In this document: piece after piece, positions 1 to 5,580 of the stretch | How positions within the stretch are numbered: the stretch's first letter is position 1 | How the letters are laid out: each line of letters begins with the position of its first letter | The notes under the pieces: generated by a model | What the model was told of the DNA's origin: nothing | What the model saw: the letters and a program-made list of their open reading frames with translations, nothing else | Databases searched by the model: none | Program-made: the position numbers and the translations under genes | Source: an uncultured Eubacteriales bacterium | GTDB lineage: Bacteria > Bacillota > Clostridia > Christensenellales > Aristaeellaceae | Assembly: GCA_902782795.1 (NCBI GenBank) | Contig: CACZOT010000105.1 | Coordinates: 1-5,580, forward strand | Length of the DNA stretch: 5,580 nt | Reading direction: 5' to 3'

Positions 1-471
1 ATCCTGAAGCCTGGTGGAGCGCTCGATGACGATCAGCGCGCCGACCTTCCTCTTGGAAAGGCGCGAGCAAGCCGTCACCAGTTCGGCGATGTTCTGTTCC
101 TCCGAGCGGTTGGACGTACTGAAGCGGGGCAGCCAGCCCGCCCACCAGCGGCGGCGGCCGATCTGCTCGAGGCCGCGGCGGATCTCCGGCTGGAAGAGGA
201 TGACGATGAGAAGCACTCCTGTGCTGATCAATTGCTGCAGGAGCCAGTTGAGGGTATTGAGCTGAAGGATATCGCTCAGCCATGTGACGACCAGAATGAC
301 CGCCACGCCGCGTATGACGCTGTTGGCGCGCGTCTGCTTGACGATGCGCAGCACCTGGTAGATGAGCACCGCGATGATGGCGATATCGATATAGGTGTGC
401 CAATCGGGCTGATGGAGGAGGGTGTCGAACAGGCCCCTCAGCTGCGCCCAGAAATTCGTAAGAAGGTTCAA
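1..471 (-). CDS. cdaA: Diadenylate cyclase CdaA (c-di-AMP synthase), 5' part only
   Basis: This is the membrane-bound enzyme that joins two ATP molecules into cyclic di-AMP, a messenger controlling potassium, osmotic and cell-wall balance in Gram-positive bacteria. The 157 visible codons show three hydrophobic segments (about residues 27-44, 53-69 and 77-93), then the CdaA signature FQPEIRR (93-99) followed by LEQIGR, then the start of the DAC catalytic domain, ending with GALIVIER (144-151). This order matches Bacillus CdaA, normally about 270 residues. The catalytic DGA and RHR motifs lie beyond the window edge, so activity cannot be judged. I chose the TTG start at 471 because AGGAGG (484-479) is 7 bases before it; the in-frame GTG at 477 is only 1 base from that site. 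A 71-bp gap separates it from the GNAT gene upstream, with no clear promoter. In Firmicutes cdaA is usually followed by cdaR (ybbR) and glmM, which would lie outside the window. Confidence 0.92.
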   Translation of the reverse strand, partial: MNLLTNFWAQLRGLFDTLLHQPDWHTYIDIAIIAVLIYQVLRIVKQTRANSVIRGVAVILVVTWLSDILQLNTLNWLLQQLISTGVLLIVILFQPEIRRGLEQIGRRRWWAGWLPRFSTSNRSEEQNIAELVTACSRLSKRKVGALIVIERSTRLQD

Positions 472-478
472 GCGCACA

Positions 479-484
479 CCTCCT
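479..484 (-). promoter_or_regulatory. Ribosome binding site that fixes the cdaA start
   Basis: On the minus strand this reads AGGAGG. It is 7 bases from TTG (471-469) but only 1 base from the in-frame GTG (477-475), which argues for the rare TTG start codon. No in-frame ATG occurs close upstream. Confidence 0.75.
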
Positions 485-542
485 GAAGAAATGCGGTCAT
501 ATGAATAATGGACGCGGCGAACGGGGGAGAGGTTCCCTTTCG

Positions 543-1124
543 TCAGCGGCCCTCGCGCGCGAAATAATCCTCGCGCAGAATGGCGTAGAGATCCACGTCC
601 ACATAGCGTCCTTTATTGTAGAGCCTGCCGCGCAGCGTGCCTTCGCGGCGCATGCCGCACTTGCGCATCACCGCGCCGGAGGCGGGGTTGTCGATCTCGT
701 GCTGGGCCTCAATGCGGTGGAGACGCGCCTCGCAAAAGCCGTAGCGGATCACCTCGCGCAGGGCCTCGCTCATGATGCCCCGGTTCCAAAAGGCGCGCGA
801 GAGGGAATAGCCGACCTCGGAGGCGTTGTTGTCCCGTTGCCACCACATAAAGCCGATGGTGCCGATGACCCGGCCGGTCTCGTTCCAGACGATGCCCCAG
901 CTGGCGGGCTCGCCCGCGCGGTATTTGCGCAGGGTGTAGCGGATGTAGGCGCGGGATTCGGAGACGGAGCGCTGGGCATCCCAAAGGACGTGGCGCGCCA
1001 CCTCCGGATCCCGGCTGTATTCGAACAGATCTTCGGCGTCGCGCATGGTCATTTTGCGCAGGGTGAGCCGCTCGGTATGCAGTTGAGGCATCTCGCCCAT
1101 GGGCGACGCCGAAAGAAAGTTCAT
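543..1124 (-). CDS. GNAT family N-acetyltransferase, RimJ/RimL type
   Basis: A 193-residue acetyltransferase that should transfer an acetyl group from acetyl-CoA to an amine; in this subgroup the target is often a protein N-terminus, but small-molecule targets are also known. The typical opening LHTERLTLRKMTMRDAEDL (15-33) is followed by the central strand region (RVIGTIGF, 85-92), then EVGYSLSRAFWNRGIMSEAL (about 103-122), whose N-R-G-I-M-S-E-A part is the acetyl-CoA pyrophosphate loop, and NPASGAVMRKCGM (146-158), the usual C-terminal CoA-side motif. The frame is open 40 codons further upstream, but that stretch lies inside the oxidoreductase gene and is His/Arg-rich nonsense. The ATG at 1124 is 5 bases after the oxidoreductase stop, with a weak GGAG (1139-1136) 11 bases upstream, so translation is probably coupled. 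A later start at residue 9 or 12 cannot be excluded. The substrate is unknown. Confidence 0.88.
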   Translation of the reverse strand: MNFLSASPMGEMPQLHTERLTLRKMTMRDAEDLFEYSRDPEVARHVLWDAQRSVSESRAYIRYTLRKYRAGEPASWGIVWNETGRVIGTIGFMWWQRDNNASEVGYSLSRAFWNRGIMSEALREVIRYGFCEARLHRIEAQHEIDNPASGAVMRKCGMRREGTLRGRLYNKGRYVDVDLYAILREDYFAREGR

Positions 1125-1129
1125 TTGGG

Positions 1130-2179
1130 TTACAGCTCCACTTCTTTGCCTAGCTTGGCGGATTCGTAAATGCCCATGAGCATGCGCATGACCGTCACGG
1201 CGTCTTCCATGCCGGAGATGGGCTTCTTGCCGGTGCGCAGGCAATCGAGGAAATGGTCGATCTCGTTGTAGAAGGGATCCTGACGGCGGTTGAAGGAAGG
1301 CGTGTTATCGGTGAGATAGCCGCAATCCTCGCCGAAGATGGTCAGATCCTTCGCGTCGAGCTTCGCGCCGGCGAGCTTGCCGCAGATCTCGCTGTACTCG
1401 CGCGGCTGCGCGTTCAGCGCCCAGGAGCACTCGAAGAGCATGAGCGCGCCGTTCTCGAAGTGGATGACGCCGGCGGCGCTGTCTTCGGTGTCGAAGGCGG
1501 TGACGTCGCTGTCCAGAGCCAGCCAGCGGCTGACGCCCTTGGTCTTGAAATCGCCGATGGCATAGGAGATATTGGCGCTCAGGCGGGTGGGCTTCGGGCA
1601 GCCCATCATGTACCAAGTGCGGTCGATGGCGTGCACGCCGATATCGATGACGGGGCCGCCGCCAGACTTGGAGGTATCCGTGAACCAGCCGATGGGGGTG
1701 CCGCGGCGGCGCACATAGGAGGCGGTGGCATAGTACACGTCGCCGAACTTGCCGGCATCCAGCATCTCACGCACGAGAGAGACGTCCGGGCGATAGCGGT
1801 TCACAAGACCATTCATGAAGAGCGTGCCGCACTTGCCGATCTCCTCCTGCATCTGCAGGGCGTCGGCCATGTTGAGGGCCAGGGGCTTCTCGCACAGGAC
1901 GGCCTTGCCGGCCTTGGCCGCGGCGATGGATACCGGCGCGTGGGAGCGGTTCCAGACGCAAACGTCCACTGCGTCGACGGCCTTCTCCTTCTCAAGGAGC
2001 TCTTCGACGGAGGCGTAGGCGTGGGGGATAGCGAACTTCTTAGCGGCGTCCTGCGCGCGCTCGAGGTTGAGATCCGCGATGGCGACGACTTCGACGTCGT
2101 CCCGCTTCATGTAAACGGGAAGGTGGGCGTTCTGGGCGATGTTGCCGGCGCCGACGATGGCGACTTTCACTTTGCTCAT
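1130..2179 (-). CDS. Gfo/Idh/MocA family NAD(P)-dependent oxidoreductase
   Basis: A 349-residue cytoplasmic dehydrogenase of the glucose-fructose oxidoreductase / inositol dehydrogenase family, which oxidises or reduces sugars, inositols or related polyols with a bound nicotinamide cofactor. The N-terminal Rossmann fold begins at once with VAIVGAGNIAQ (6-16, GxGxxA type), and IADLNLERA (34-42) carries the acidic end of the second strand. The family EKP motif is at 97-99 with Lys98 as the usual catalytic lysine. The C-terminal domain holds GGGPVIDIGVHAID (173-186), giving the Asp179/His183 catalytic pair, so all expected active-site residues are present. Length is normal. I placed the start at 2179 because AAGGAG (2194-2189) lies 9 bases upstream and the Rossmann strand follows directly; an ATG 18 codons further up (2233) adds only non-homologous residues. 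The stop is 5 bases before the GNAT gene. The substrate cannot be read from the sequence. Confidence 0.93.
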   Translation of the reverse strand: MSKVKVAIVGAGNIAQNAHLPVYMKRDDVEVVAIADLNLERAQDAAKKFAIPHAYASVEELLEKEKAVDAVDVCVWNRSHAPVSIAAAKAGKAVLCEKPLALNMADALQMQEEIGKCGTLFMNGLVNRYRPDVSLVREMLDAGKFGDVYYATASYVRRRGTPIGWFTDTSKSGGGPVIDIGVHAIDRTWYMMGCPKPTRLSANISYAIGDFKTKGVSRWLALDSDVTAFDTEDSAAGVIHFENGALMLFECSWALNAQPREYSEICGKLAGAKLDAKDLTIFGEDCGYLTDNTPSFNRRQDPFYNEIDHFLDCLRTGKKPISGMEDAVTVMRMLMGIYESAKLGKEVEL

Positions 2180-2254
2180 GGGTCTCCACTCCTTTTTGTT
2201 AATGTGTACCCCGCTGTATTTCCGTCCCCACATGCCGGGGAAAGAAGACTGTTT

Positions 2255-2818
2255 TTACGGGACGATCTCTCCCGTGCGCAGGCGCTCGTTGGCTTGCAGG
2301 ACCGCGCAGACGGTCTTCCCGTCGATGATGCGCCCGGCGAGCACGTCCGCAAGGACCTCCGCGAAGGGGCGTCGCTCCGCGCGCAGGAACTCGCCTTCAT
2401 CCAGATGGGTCGCGCCAGCGTGCAGCCCGCAGGCTGCGTACAGCCCGATGACCTCGTCAGTGAAGCCGACGCTGGAGGCGTAGTCGCCCAAATGGACCCA
2501 CTTGTCCGCGACGAGGCCCGTCTCCTCCAGGAGCTCGCGCTTGGCTGCGTCCAGACGATCTTCGCCCTTGTGGTCGAGTTTCCCGGCGGGAACTTCCCAG
2601 AAGACGCGGTCCAGCGGCGCGCGGTACTGCCGCTCCATGGTCACCGTGCCGTCCGGCCACATGGGCAGGACCGCCGCCGCGCCGGGATGGCGCACGACCT
2701 CGCGCTTGGCGGGGGAGCCGTCAGGGAGCGTCACGTCCAGGACCTCCACATGGAGGATGCGCCCGTCGAATACGGGTTTCGCGGAAAGAATGGTCTCCGA
2801 AAGACCGTCGTTGTGCAT
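2255..2818 (-). CDS. Nudix hydrolase, ADP-ribose pyrophosphatase type
   Basis: A 187-residue Nudix enzyme, most like the ADP-ribose pyrophosphatases that split ADP-ribose into AMP and ribose 5-phosphate. The N-terminal part (VFDGRILHVEVLDVTLPDG, 16-34, then REVVRHPGAAAVLP, 39-52) is the standard dimerising beta sheet of this subgroup. The Nudix box runs from Gly79 to Leu102 and contains REL-LEETGL, with Glu95, Glu98 and Glu99 as metal ligands. The spacing from Gly79 to the first Glu (Glu86) is six residues rather than the usual five. SVGFTDEVIGLYAA (116-129) corresponds to the loop and strand after the box that mark ADP-ribose pyrophosphatases. AGGAGG (2832-2827) is 8 bases before the ATG and overlaps the TAG stop of the tautomerase gene, so the two are one transcription unit. 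Another nucleoside-diphosphate sugar is a possible alternative substrate. Confidence 0.93.
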   Translation of the reverse strand: MHNDGLSETILSAKPVFDGRILHVEVLDVTLPDGSPAKREVVRHPGAAAVLPMWPDGTVTMERQYRAPLDRVFWEVPAGKLDHKGEDRLDAAKRELLEETGLVADKWVHLGDYASSVGFTDEVIGLYAACGLHAGATHLDEGEFLRAERRPFAEVLADVLAGRIIDGKTVCAVLQANERLRTGEIVP

Positions 2819-2830
2819 GTCTGTGTCCTC

Positions 2831-3169
2831 CTAACGATAGACGCCGTGGGACGCCCAGTGGGGCAGTTCCGTGATATTGACGGTTTGCGTGGCGTTGGGA
2901 ATGCCCAGTTCTTTCTCGAACAGACGCATGGCCTCCTCGCAGAATTCCTTCTTGGCTTCCTCGGGAGAGGCGTTGAGCAGATGGACGTCCATCACCAGGC
3001 AAGCGCTTTTGCCGCCCTTGCGGATGAAGCACCCGCTCTCGATCTGGATCATGGTGTTGTCGAAGTTCTTTCCCGGCAGGATGGACATGATCGCTGCGAC
3101 CTTTGCGTACAGGTCTTCCTTTTCCGCAAGGGTGAGCTCCTTGGTGGTGGAGATGCGGACGTAGGGCAT
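2831..3169 (-). CDS. Tautomerase superfamily protein, MIF-like
   Basis: A 112-residue protein beginning Met-Pro, as in the tautomerase superfamily, where the Met is removed and the N-terminal proline acts as the catalytic base. The length and layout fit the macrophage migration inhibitory factor (MIF) type: a first strand (PYVRIST), a helix (about 13-30), PGKNFDN (32-38) where Lys34 lines up near the active-site lysine of MIF, the strand TMIQIES (39-45), a second helix (69-88), and a C-terminal segment GIPNATQTVNITELPHWASH (89-108) resembling the MIF end. The family folds as a trimer. I assign MIF likeness by motif and length, not by a search; the substrate is unknown (phenylpyruvate-like keto-enol chemistry is typical). 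AAAGGAGG (3185-3178) lies 8 bases before the ATG. An ATG 30 codons upstream (3259) falls in the promoter -35 box and would be untranscribed. This is the first gene of the leftward unit. Confidence 0.8.
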   Translation of the reverse strand: MPYVRISTTKELTLAEKEDLYAKVAAIMSILPGKNFDNTMIQIESGCFIRKGGKSACLVMDVHLLNASPEEAKKEFCEEAMRLFEKELGIPNATQTVNITELPHWASHGVYR

Positions 3170-3196
3170 GCGAGCGGCCTCCTTTCGCCTGTTCGC

Positions 3197-3215
3197 GCGG
3201 GCGGGAGACGCCCGC
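3197..3215 (-). promoter_or_regulatory. GC-rich hairpin in the 5' leader of the tautomerase transcript
   Basis: A perfect 7-bp inverted repeat, GCGGGCG and CGCCCGC, with a 5-base loop. On the minus transcript it would begin about 9 bases after the predicted start site (near 3224) and end 11 bases before the Shine-Dalgarno sequence (3185-3178). It could stabilise the 5' end of the mRNA or tune translation. No T run follows, so it is not a terminator. In GC-rich DNA some such repeats arise by chance. Confidence 0.5.
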
Positions 3216-3230
3216 CGCCATTCTTCTTCA

Positions 3231-3259
3231 ATTATAGCGCAAAGACCGCGCTTTCGCAA
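3231..3259 (-). promoter_or_regulatory. Sigma-A-type promoter of the tautomerase-led unit
   Basis: On the minus strand: -35 TTGCGA (3259-3254, 4 of 6 consensus bases), a 17-bp spacer, and a perfect -10 TATAAT (3236-3231). The predicted start is near 3224, giving a leader of about 55 bases before the ATG at 3169. The AT-rich -10 stands out in GC-rich surroundings. Confidence 0.8.
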
Positions 3260-3271
3260 TGTACAATGCGA
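3254..3271. promoter_or_regulatory. Candidate operator: 18-bp palindrome between the divergent promoters
   Basis: TCGCAATGTACAATGCGA pairs 8 of its 9 symmetric positions (only A3259/A3266 fail), centred on TGTACA. It covers the whole -35 box of the leftward promoter and ends 10 bp before the -35 box of the rightward one. That placement and symmetry suit a dimeric transcription factor that represses or activates the leftward unit and perhaps affects the rightward gene. Outside it, TTTCG (3252-3256) and CGAAA (3272-3276) form another spaced inverted pair, on a slightly shifted centre. No regulator gene is in the window. Confidence 0.5.
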
Positions 3272-3281
3272 CGAAAACCTC

Positions 3282-3310
3282 TTTACCGAAAGGCCGGATT
3301 TGGGTATACT
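3282..3310 (+). promoter_or_regulatory. Sigma-A-type promoter of the first glycosyltransferase
   Basis: -35 TTTACC (3282-3287, 4 of 6 consensus bases), a 17-bp spacer, and -10 TATACT (3305-3310, 5 of 6). The predicted start near 3317 leaves a leader of about 27 bases, including GGAGG (3334-3338) 5 bases before the ATG at 3344. Confidence 0.65.
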
Positions 3311-3343
3311 TGTGTTGTATCACGATCGATCTGGGAGGCGGCA

Positions 3344-4438
3344 ATGGAAAGAAGCGGAAAGCGCATCGCCTTTGTGCTGGGCGGCATGACGTTCGGAGGC
3401 GCGGAACGGGTCATCTCCATCCTGGCGAACCATTACGCCGCCATGGGCTGGCGCGTGGATATCATCACCATGCTCAAGCCGGAGTGCGATTTTGAGCTGG
3501 ATCCCTCCATCCGTCATCTGCACCTGGGCGGAAGCGCGCGCGCCTCGCGCCTTTTGCGCGTACTCTGGATGCCTACTTGGCTCCTGCGCCTGAGGCGATA
3601 CCTAAACAAGGAACGGCCGGACGCCCTCGTCTCCTTCGCGGCGCGCATCAACTGCATGTCGCTGGGCATGGCCCTCACCTTGCCTGCGAAGAAACGCCCC
3701 CGTCTGATCGTCTCCGAGCGCAACGACCCCATGAAGGATACGCGCACCGCCCTGGTGCGCCGCCTCACGGAGCAACTCTATCCGCGCGCGGACCGCATCG
3801 TCTTTCAGACCACCCACGCCATGAATTGTTTCTCCGAAAAGGTACGGAAAAAAGGCGTTATCGTGCCCAACCCTGTGGATGCCAAAGTCCCGCGGGCTGA
3901 TGTACCCGCGAAGAAGATCGTCGCGGTGGGGAAGCTCATGCGCCAGAAAAACCACGCGCTTCTCCTGGATGCGTTCGCCCGCCTGAAGGAGGAATTCCCC
4001 GGCCATACGCTGCGCATCTATGGCGACGGCGTCCTCCGGGAAGAGCTGCAGGAGCGCATCCGCTCTCTGGGGCTGGAAGGCCGAGCCGTCCTCGAGGGCT
4101 GGCGTACAGACGTCGCCGAGCAGATCGCAGACGCGGAGCTGTTCGTGCTTCCCTCCAATTACGAAGGGCTTTCCAACGCCCTCATGGAGGCTCTGGCCAT
4201 GGGCCTTCCCTGCGTCAGCACGAATTGCGCCGGCGCGGAGGACCTCATCGAGGACGGCGTGAATGGGCGCGTCGTGCCCGTCGGCGATCCGGACGCGCTC
4301 ACCGCCGCCATGCGAGAGCTGCTCTCCGACCCCGCCTCCGCGCGGCGAATGGGGGAGATGGCGCGGCGCAAAAGCGCCTCATTCGCCGCCGGCCCCATCC
4401 TCGAGCGCTGGGACGGGATGGTCTCCGGGCGCGGTTGA
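3344..4438 (+). CDS. Glycosyltransferase, GT4 type (GT-B fold)
   Basis: A 364-residue retaining glycosyltransferase that should move a sugar from a nucleotide-sugar donor onto a lipid-linked or glycan acceptor at the inner face of the membrane, probably for a surface polysaccharide. The N-terminal acceptor domain begins KRIAFVLGGMTFGGAERVI (6-24), with the typical Gly-Gly loop and helix. A basic, hydrophobic stretch (about 69-87) could hold it at the membrane; there is no signal peptide or clear transmembrane helix. SERNDP (124-129) and PNPVDA (175-180) mark the end of the acceptor domain. The donor domain holds VGKLMRQKNH (195-204), IYGDG (225-229) and the E-x7-E motif (Glu274 to Glu282, in SNYEGLSNALMEAL). 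The frame stays open far upstream, but that part lies antisense to four genes; the promoter, GGAGG (3334-3338) and the homologous N-terminus all support the ATG at 3344. The exact sugar is unknown. Confidence 0.93.
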   Translation: MERSGKRIAFVLGGMTFGGAERVISILANHYAAMGWRVDIITMLKPECDFELDPSIRHLHLGGSARASRLLRVLWMPTWLLRLRRYLNKERPDALVSFAARINCMSLGMALTLPAKKRPRLIVSERNDPMKDTRTALVRRLTEQLYPRADRIVFQTTHAMNCFSEKVRKKGVIVPNPVDAKVPRADVPAKKIVAVGKLMRQKNHALLLDAFARLKEEFPGHTLRIYGDGVLREELQERIRSLGLEGRAVLEGWRTDVAEQIADAELFVLPSNYEGLSNALMEALAMGLPCVSTNCAGAEDLIEDGVNGRVVPVGDPDALTAAMRELLSDPASARRMGEMARRKSASFAAGPILERWDGMVSGRG

Positions 4439-4463
4439 CGCGAAAATGCTGCGCTGTTATACT
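4435..4463 (+). promoter_or_regulatory. Strong sigma-A-type promoter of the second glycosyltransferase
   Basis: -35 TTGACG (4435-4440, 5 of 6 consensus bases), a 17-bp spacer, and -10 TATACT (4458-4463) preceded by an extended TG (4455-4456). The -35 box includes the TGA stop (4436-4438) of the upstream glycosyltransferase. The predicted start near 4470 leaves a leader of about 27 bases. Confidence 0.78.
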
Positions 4464-4496
4464 GATAATCGGCCTGATATAAGGAGGTGGAGCGGC

Positions 4497-5580
4497 ATGC
4501 TCAAGGTCGCCCTGTTCATCAATAAGCTCTACGGCGGCGGGTCCGAGCACGCCGCGTGCAATCTTTCGCTCGCGCTGGAAAAAACGTGCGACGTGACTCT
4601 CATCCCCTTCGACGGCAAAAAGAGCGCCTATCCGCACACGGAGAAAACCATCGACCTGGCCATTCCCGCCGTCCGGCACGCCTGGCAGCGGCCGTTTCTC
4701 TTTTTGCGGCGCTGGGTGCCGATACGGCGCATCAAGCGGCGCGAGCGCTTCGATGTGACCATCGCGTTCCTGCCCGGGCCGACCATCGCCAACGAGCTCA
4801 CGCGCACGAAGGGCGAAAAGATCGTCATGTCCGTGCGCAATTACACGTCTCTGCGTGAGGGCGGGCGTTTTTCCGCGTGGAAGACGCGCTTTATGGCTTC
4901 GCGAGCGGATTGCGTGGTGGCCGTGTCACGCCTCGCGGCGTTGGATCTGCAAAGGAATTTCGCCATCCCTGCGGAGAAGCTGCGCGTCATCTACAATATG
5001 GTGGACCCCTCCGCTCTGCCCTGGGAATACGATCCCGAAGCGCCCATGCTGCAGGGGAACGGGCCGCTGGTCGTCACCATGGGGCGACTCCACGGCCAGA
5101 AGGGGCATTGGCACCTTCTGCGCGCATTTGCGGAAGTTCTGAAGGCAGTGCCGGACGCGCGTCTCGCGCTCCTGGGCGACGGGGAATACATGGCGCGCCT
5201 TCAGGACCTGGCGGAAAAGCTCGGCATCGCGGGGCACGTGTTCTTTCCGGGGTTCGTCGTCGGGCCGCACGGCTATGTGCGCCGAGCGCGTTTGTTCGTG
5301 CTGACCTCGCTCTACGAGGGCATGCCCAACGCCATGCTGGAAGCGATGGCCTGCGGCGTGCCGGTGGTCTCGGCGGACTGCCCCAGCGGCCCGCGGGAGA
5401 TCCTCGCGCCGGACACTTCCGTCACGGAGACGGCTCAGAAACTCGAGCGGGCGAAGTATGGCATCCTCACGCCGCCGCTGGATGAAGGGGAATTCGACGC
5501 CGCCTCGCCGCTTGTCCCGGCGGAGCGCGCTCTGTCCGAAGCCATGCGCCTCATGCTCACGGACGAGGCGTTGCGCGGGG
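4497..5580 (+). CDS. Glycosyltransferase, GT4 type, 3' end missing
   Basis: The 361 visible codons run to the window edge without a stop. It is a GT-B fold retaining glycosyltransferase, expected to add a sugar to a membrane-linked glycan for capsule or another surface polysaccharide. The N-terminus MLKVALFINKLYGGGSEHAA (1-20) has the acceptor-side glycine loop. A basic hydrophobic patch (about 65-83) could attach it to the membrane. SVRN (112-115) and IYNMVDP (165-171) occupy the places of SERN and PNPVDA in its upstream neighbour. The donor domain has TMGRLHGQKG (194-203), LLGDGE (225-230) and E-x7-E (Glu274 to Glu282, in LYEGMPNAMLEAM). CPSGPREIL (295-303) and a longer insert with YGILTPPLD (321-329) resemble GT4 enzymes of Firmicute polysaccharide clusters. 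AAGGAGG (4481-4487) is 9 bases before the ATG. Little is probably missing, since such enzymes usually have about 370-400 residues. Confidence 0.92.
   Translation, partial: MLKVALFINKLYGGGSEHAACNLSLALEKTCDVTLIPFDGKKSAYPHTEKTIDLAIPAVRHAWQRPFLFLRRWVPIRRIKRRERFDVTIAFLPGPTIANELTRTKGEKIVMSVRNYTSLREGGRFSAWKTRFMASRADCVVAVSRLAALDLQRNFAIPAEKLRVIYNMVDPSALPWEYDPEAPMLQGNGPLVVTMGRLHGQKGHWHLLRAFAEVLKAVPDARLALLGDGEYMARLQDLAEKLGIAGHVFFPGFVVGPHGYVRRARLFVLTSLYEGMPNAMLEAMACGVPVVSADCPSGPREILAPDTSVTETAQKLERAKYGILTPPLDEGEFDAASPLVPAERALSEAMRLMLTDEALRG

Noticed and set aside
472..542. A possible cdaA promoter around the AT-rich stretch CATTATTCATATG on the minus strand.
   Set aside because: The best -10 match has 4 of 6 bases and no acceptable -35 lies at the right distance.
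501..1169. A plus-strand open frame of 222 codons.
   Set aside because: It is the shadow of the GNAT gene; its Ala/Gly/His-rich translation resembles no family and the start lacks a good ribosome binding site.
2225..2241. Inverted repeat TCCCC / GGGGA with a 7-base loop after the Nudix gene, as a possible terminator.
   Set aside because: The stem is only 5 bp and no T run follows on either strand, so intrinsic termination is unlikely.
1253..3343. A long open frame on the plus strand that would extend the first glycosyltransferase upstream by 697 codons.
   Set aside because: It is antisense to the GNAT, oxidoreductase, Nudix and tautomerase genes, whose family motifs are clear, and its translation shows no domain. 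Few stops are expected opposite GC-rich genes. The real start at 3344 has its own promoter and ribosome binding site.
4877..5485. A 202-codon plus-strand frame inside the second glycosyltransferase.
   Set aside because: It is out of frame with the real gene, and its low-complexity Arg/Ala/Gly translation has no motifs.
1..5580. Search for CRISPR repeats, insertion-sequence ends, tRNA or rRNA genes, toxin-antitoxin pairs or defence genes.
   Set aside because: None was seen by eye; the genes are typical housekeeping and surface-glycan genes, and base composition looks even across the window.

Overview
The window looks like an ordinary chromosomal stretch from a GC-rich Gram-positive bacterium, most likely a Firmicute of the clostridial kind. 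The reasons are a membrane-bound CdaA-type diadenylate cyclase, strong AGGAGG-type ribosome binding sites before most genes, sigma-A-like promoters of good quality, and gut-clostridium-like versions of the Nudix, Gfo/Idh/MocA and glycosyltransferase families. The species cannot be named from this sequence.

Layout: five genes lie on the minus strand (read right to left) and two on the plus strand, diverging from one intergenic region at 3170-3343. Minus strand, in order of transcription: an MIF-like tautomerase (3169-2831), a Nudix hydrolase of the ADP-ribose pyrophosphatase type (2818-2255), a Gfo/Idh/MocA oxidoreductase (2179-1130), a RimJ/RimL-type GNAT acetyltransferase (1124-543), and the N-terminal 157 codons of the diadenylate cyclase CdaA (471-1, cut by the window edge). 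Plus strand: two GT4-type glycosyltransferases (3344-4438 and 4497 to beyond the end).

The tautomerase and Nudix genes are tightly coupled: the Nudix ribosome binding site overlaps the tautomerase stop codon. The oxidoreductase and GNAT genes are also coupled, 5 bases apart. Gaps of 75 bp (2180-2254) and 71 bp (472-542) separate these pairs from each other and from cdaA. I see neither a terminator nor a convincing promoter in either gap, so readthrough from the tautomerase promoter is possible but unproven. The two glycosyltransferases probably act in one surface-polysaccharide pathway, but the second has its own promoter overlapping the end of the first.

The most interesting part is regulatory. 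The divergent region holds two back-to-back promoters, each with a 17-bp spacer. Between them lies a nearly perfect 18-bp palindrome that covers the minus-strand -35 box, and a GC-rich hairpin sits in the 5' leader of the tautomerase transcript. I found no RNA genes, mobile elements, CRISPR arrays or clear sign of a new multi-gene system. No stretch over 300 bases lacks a gene.
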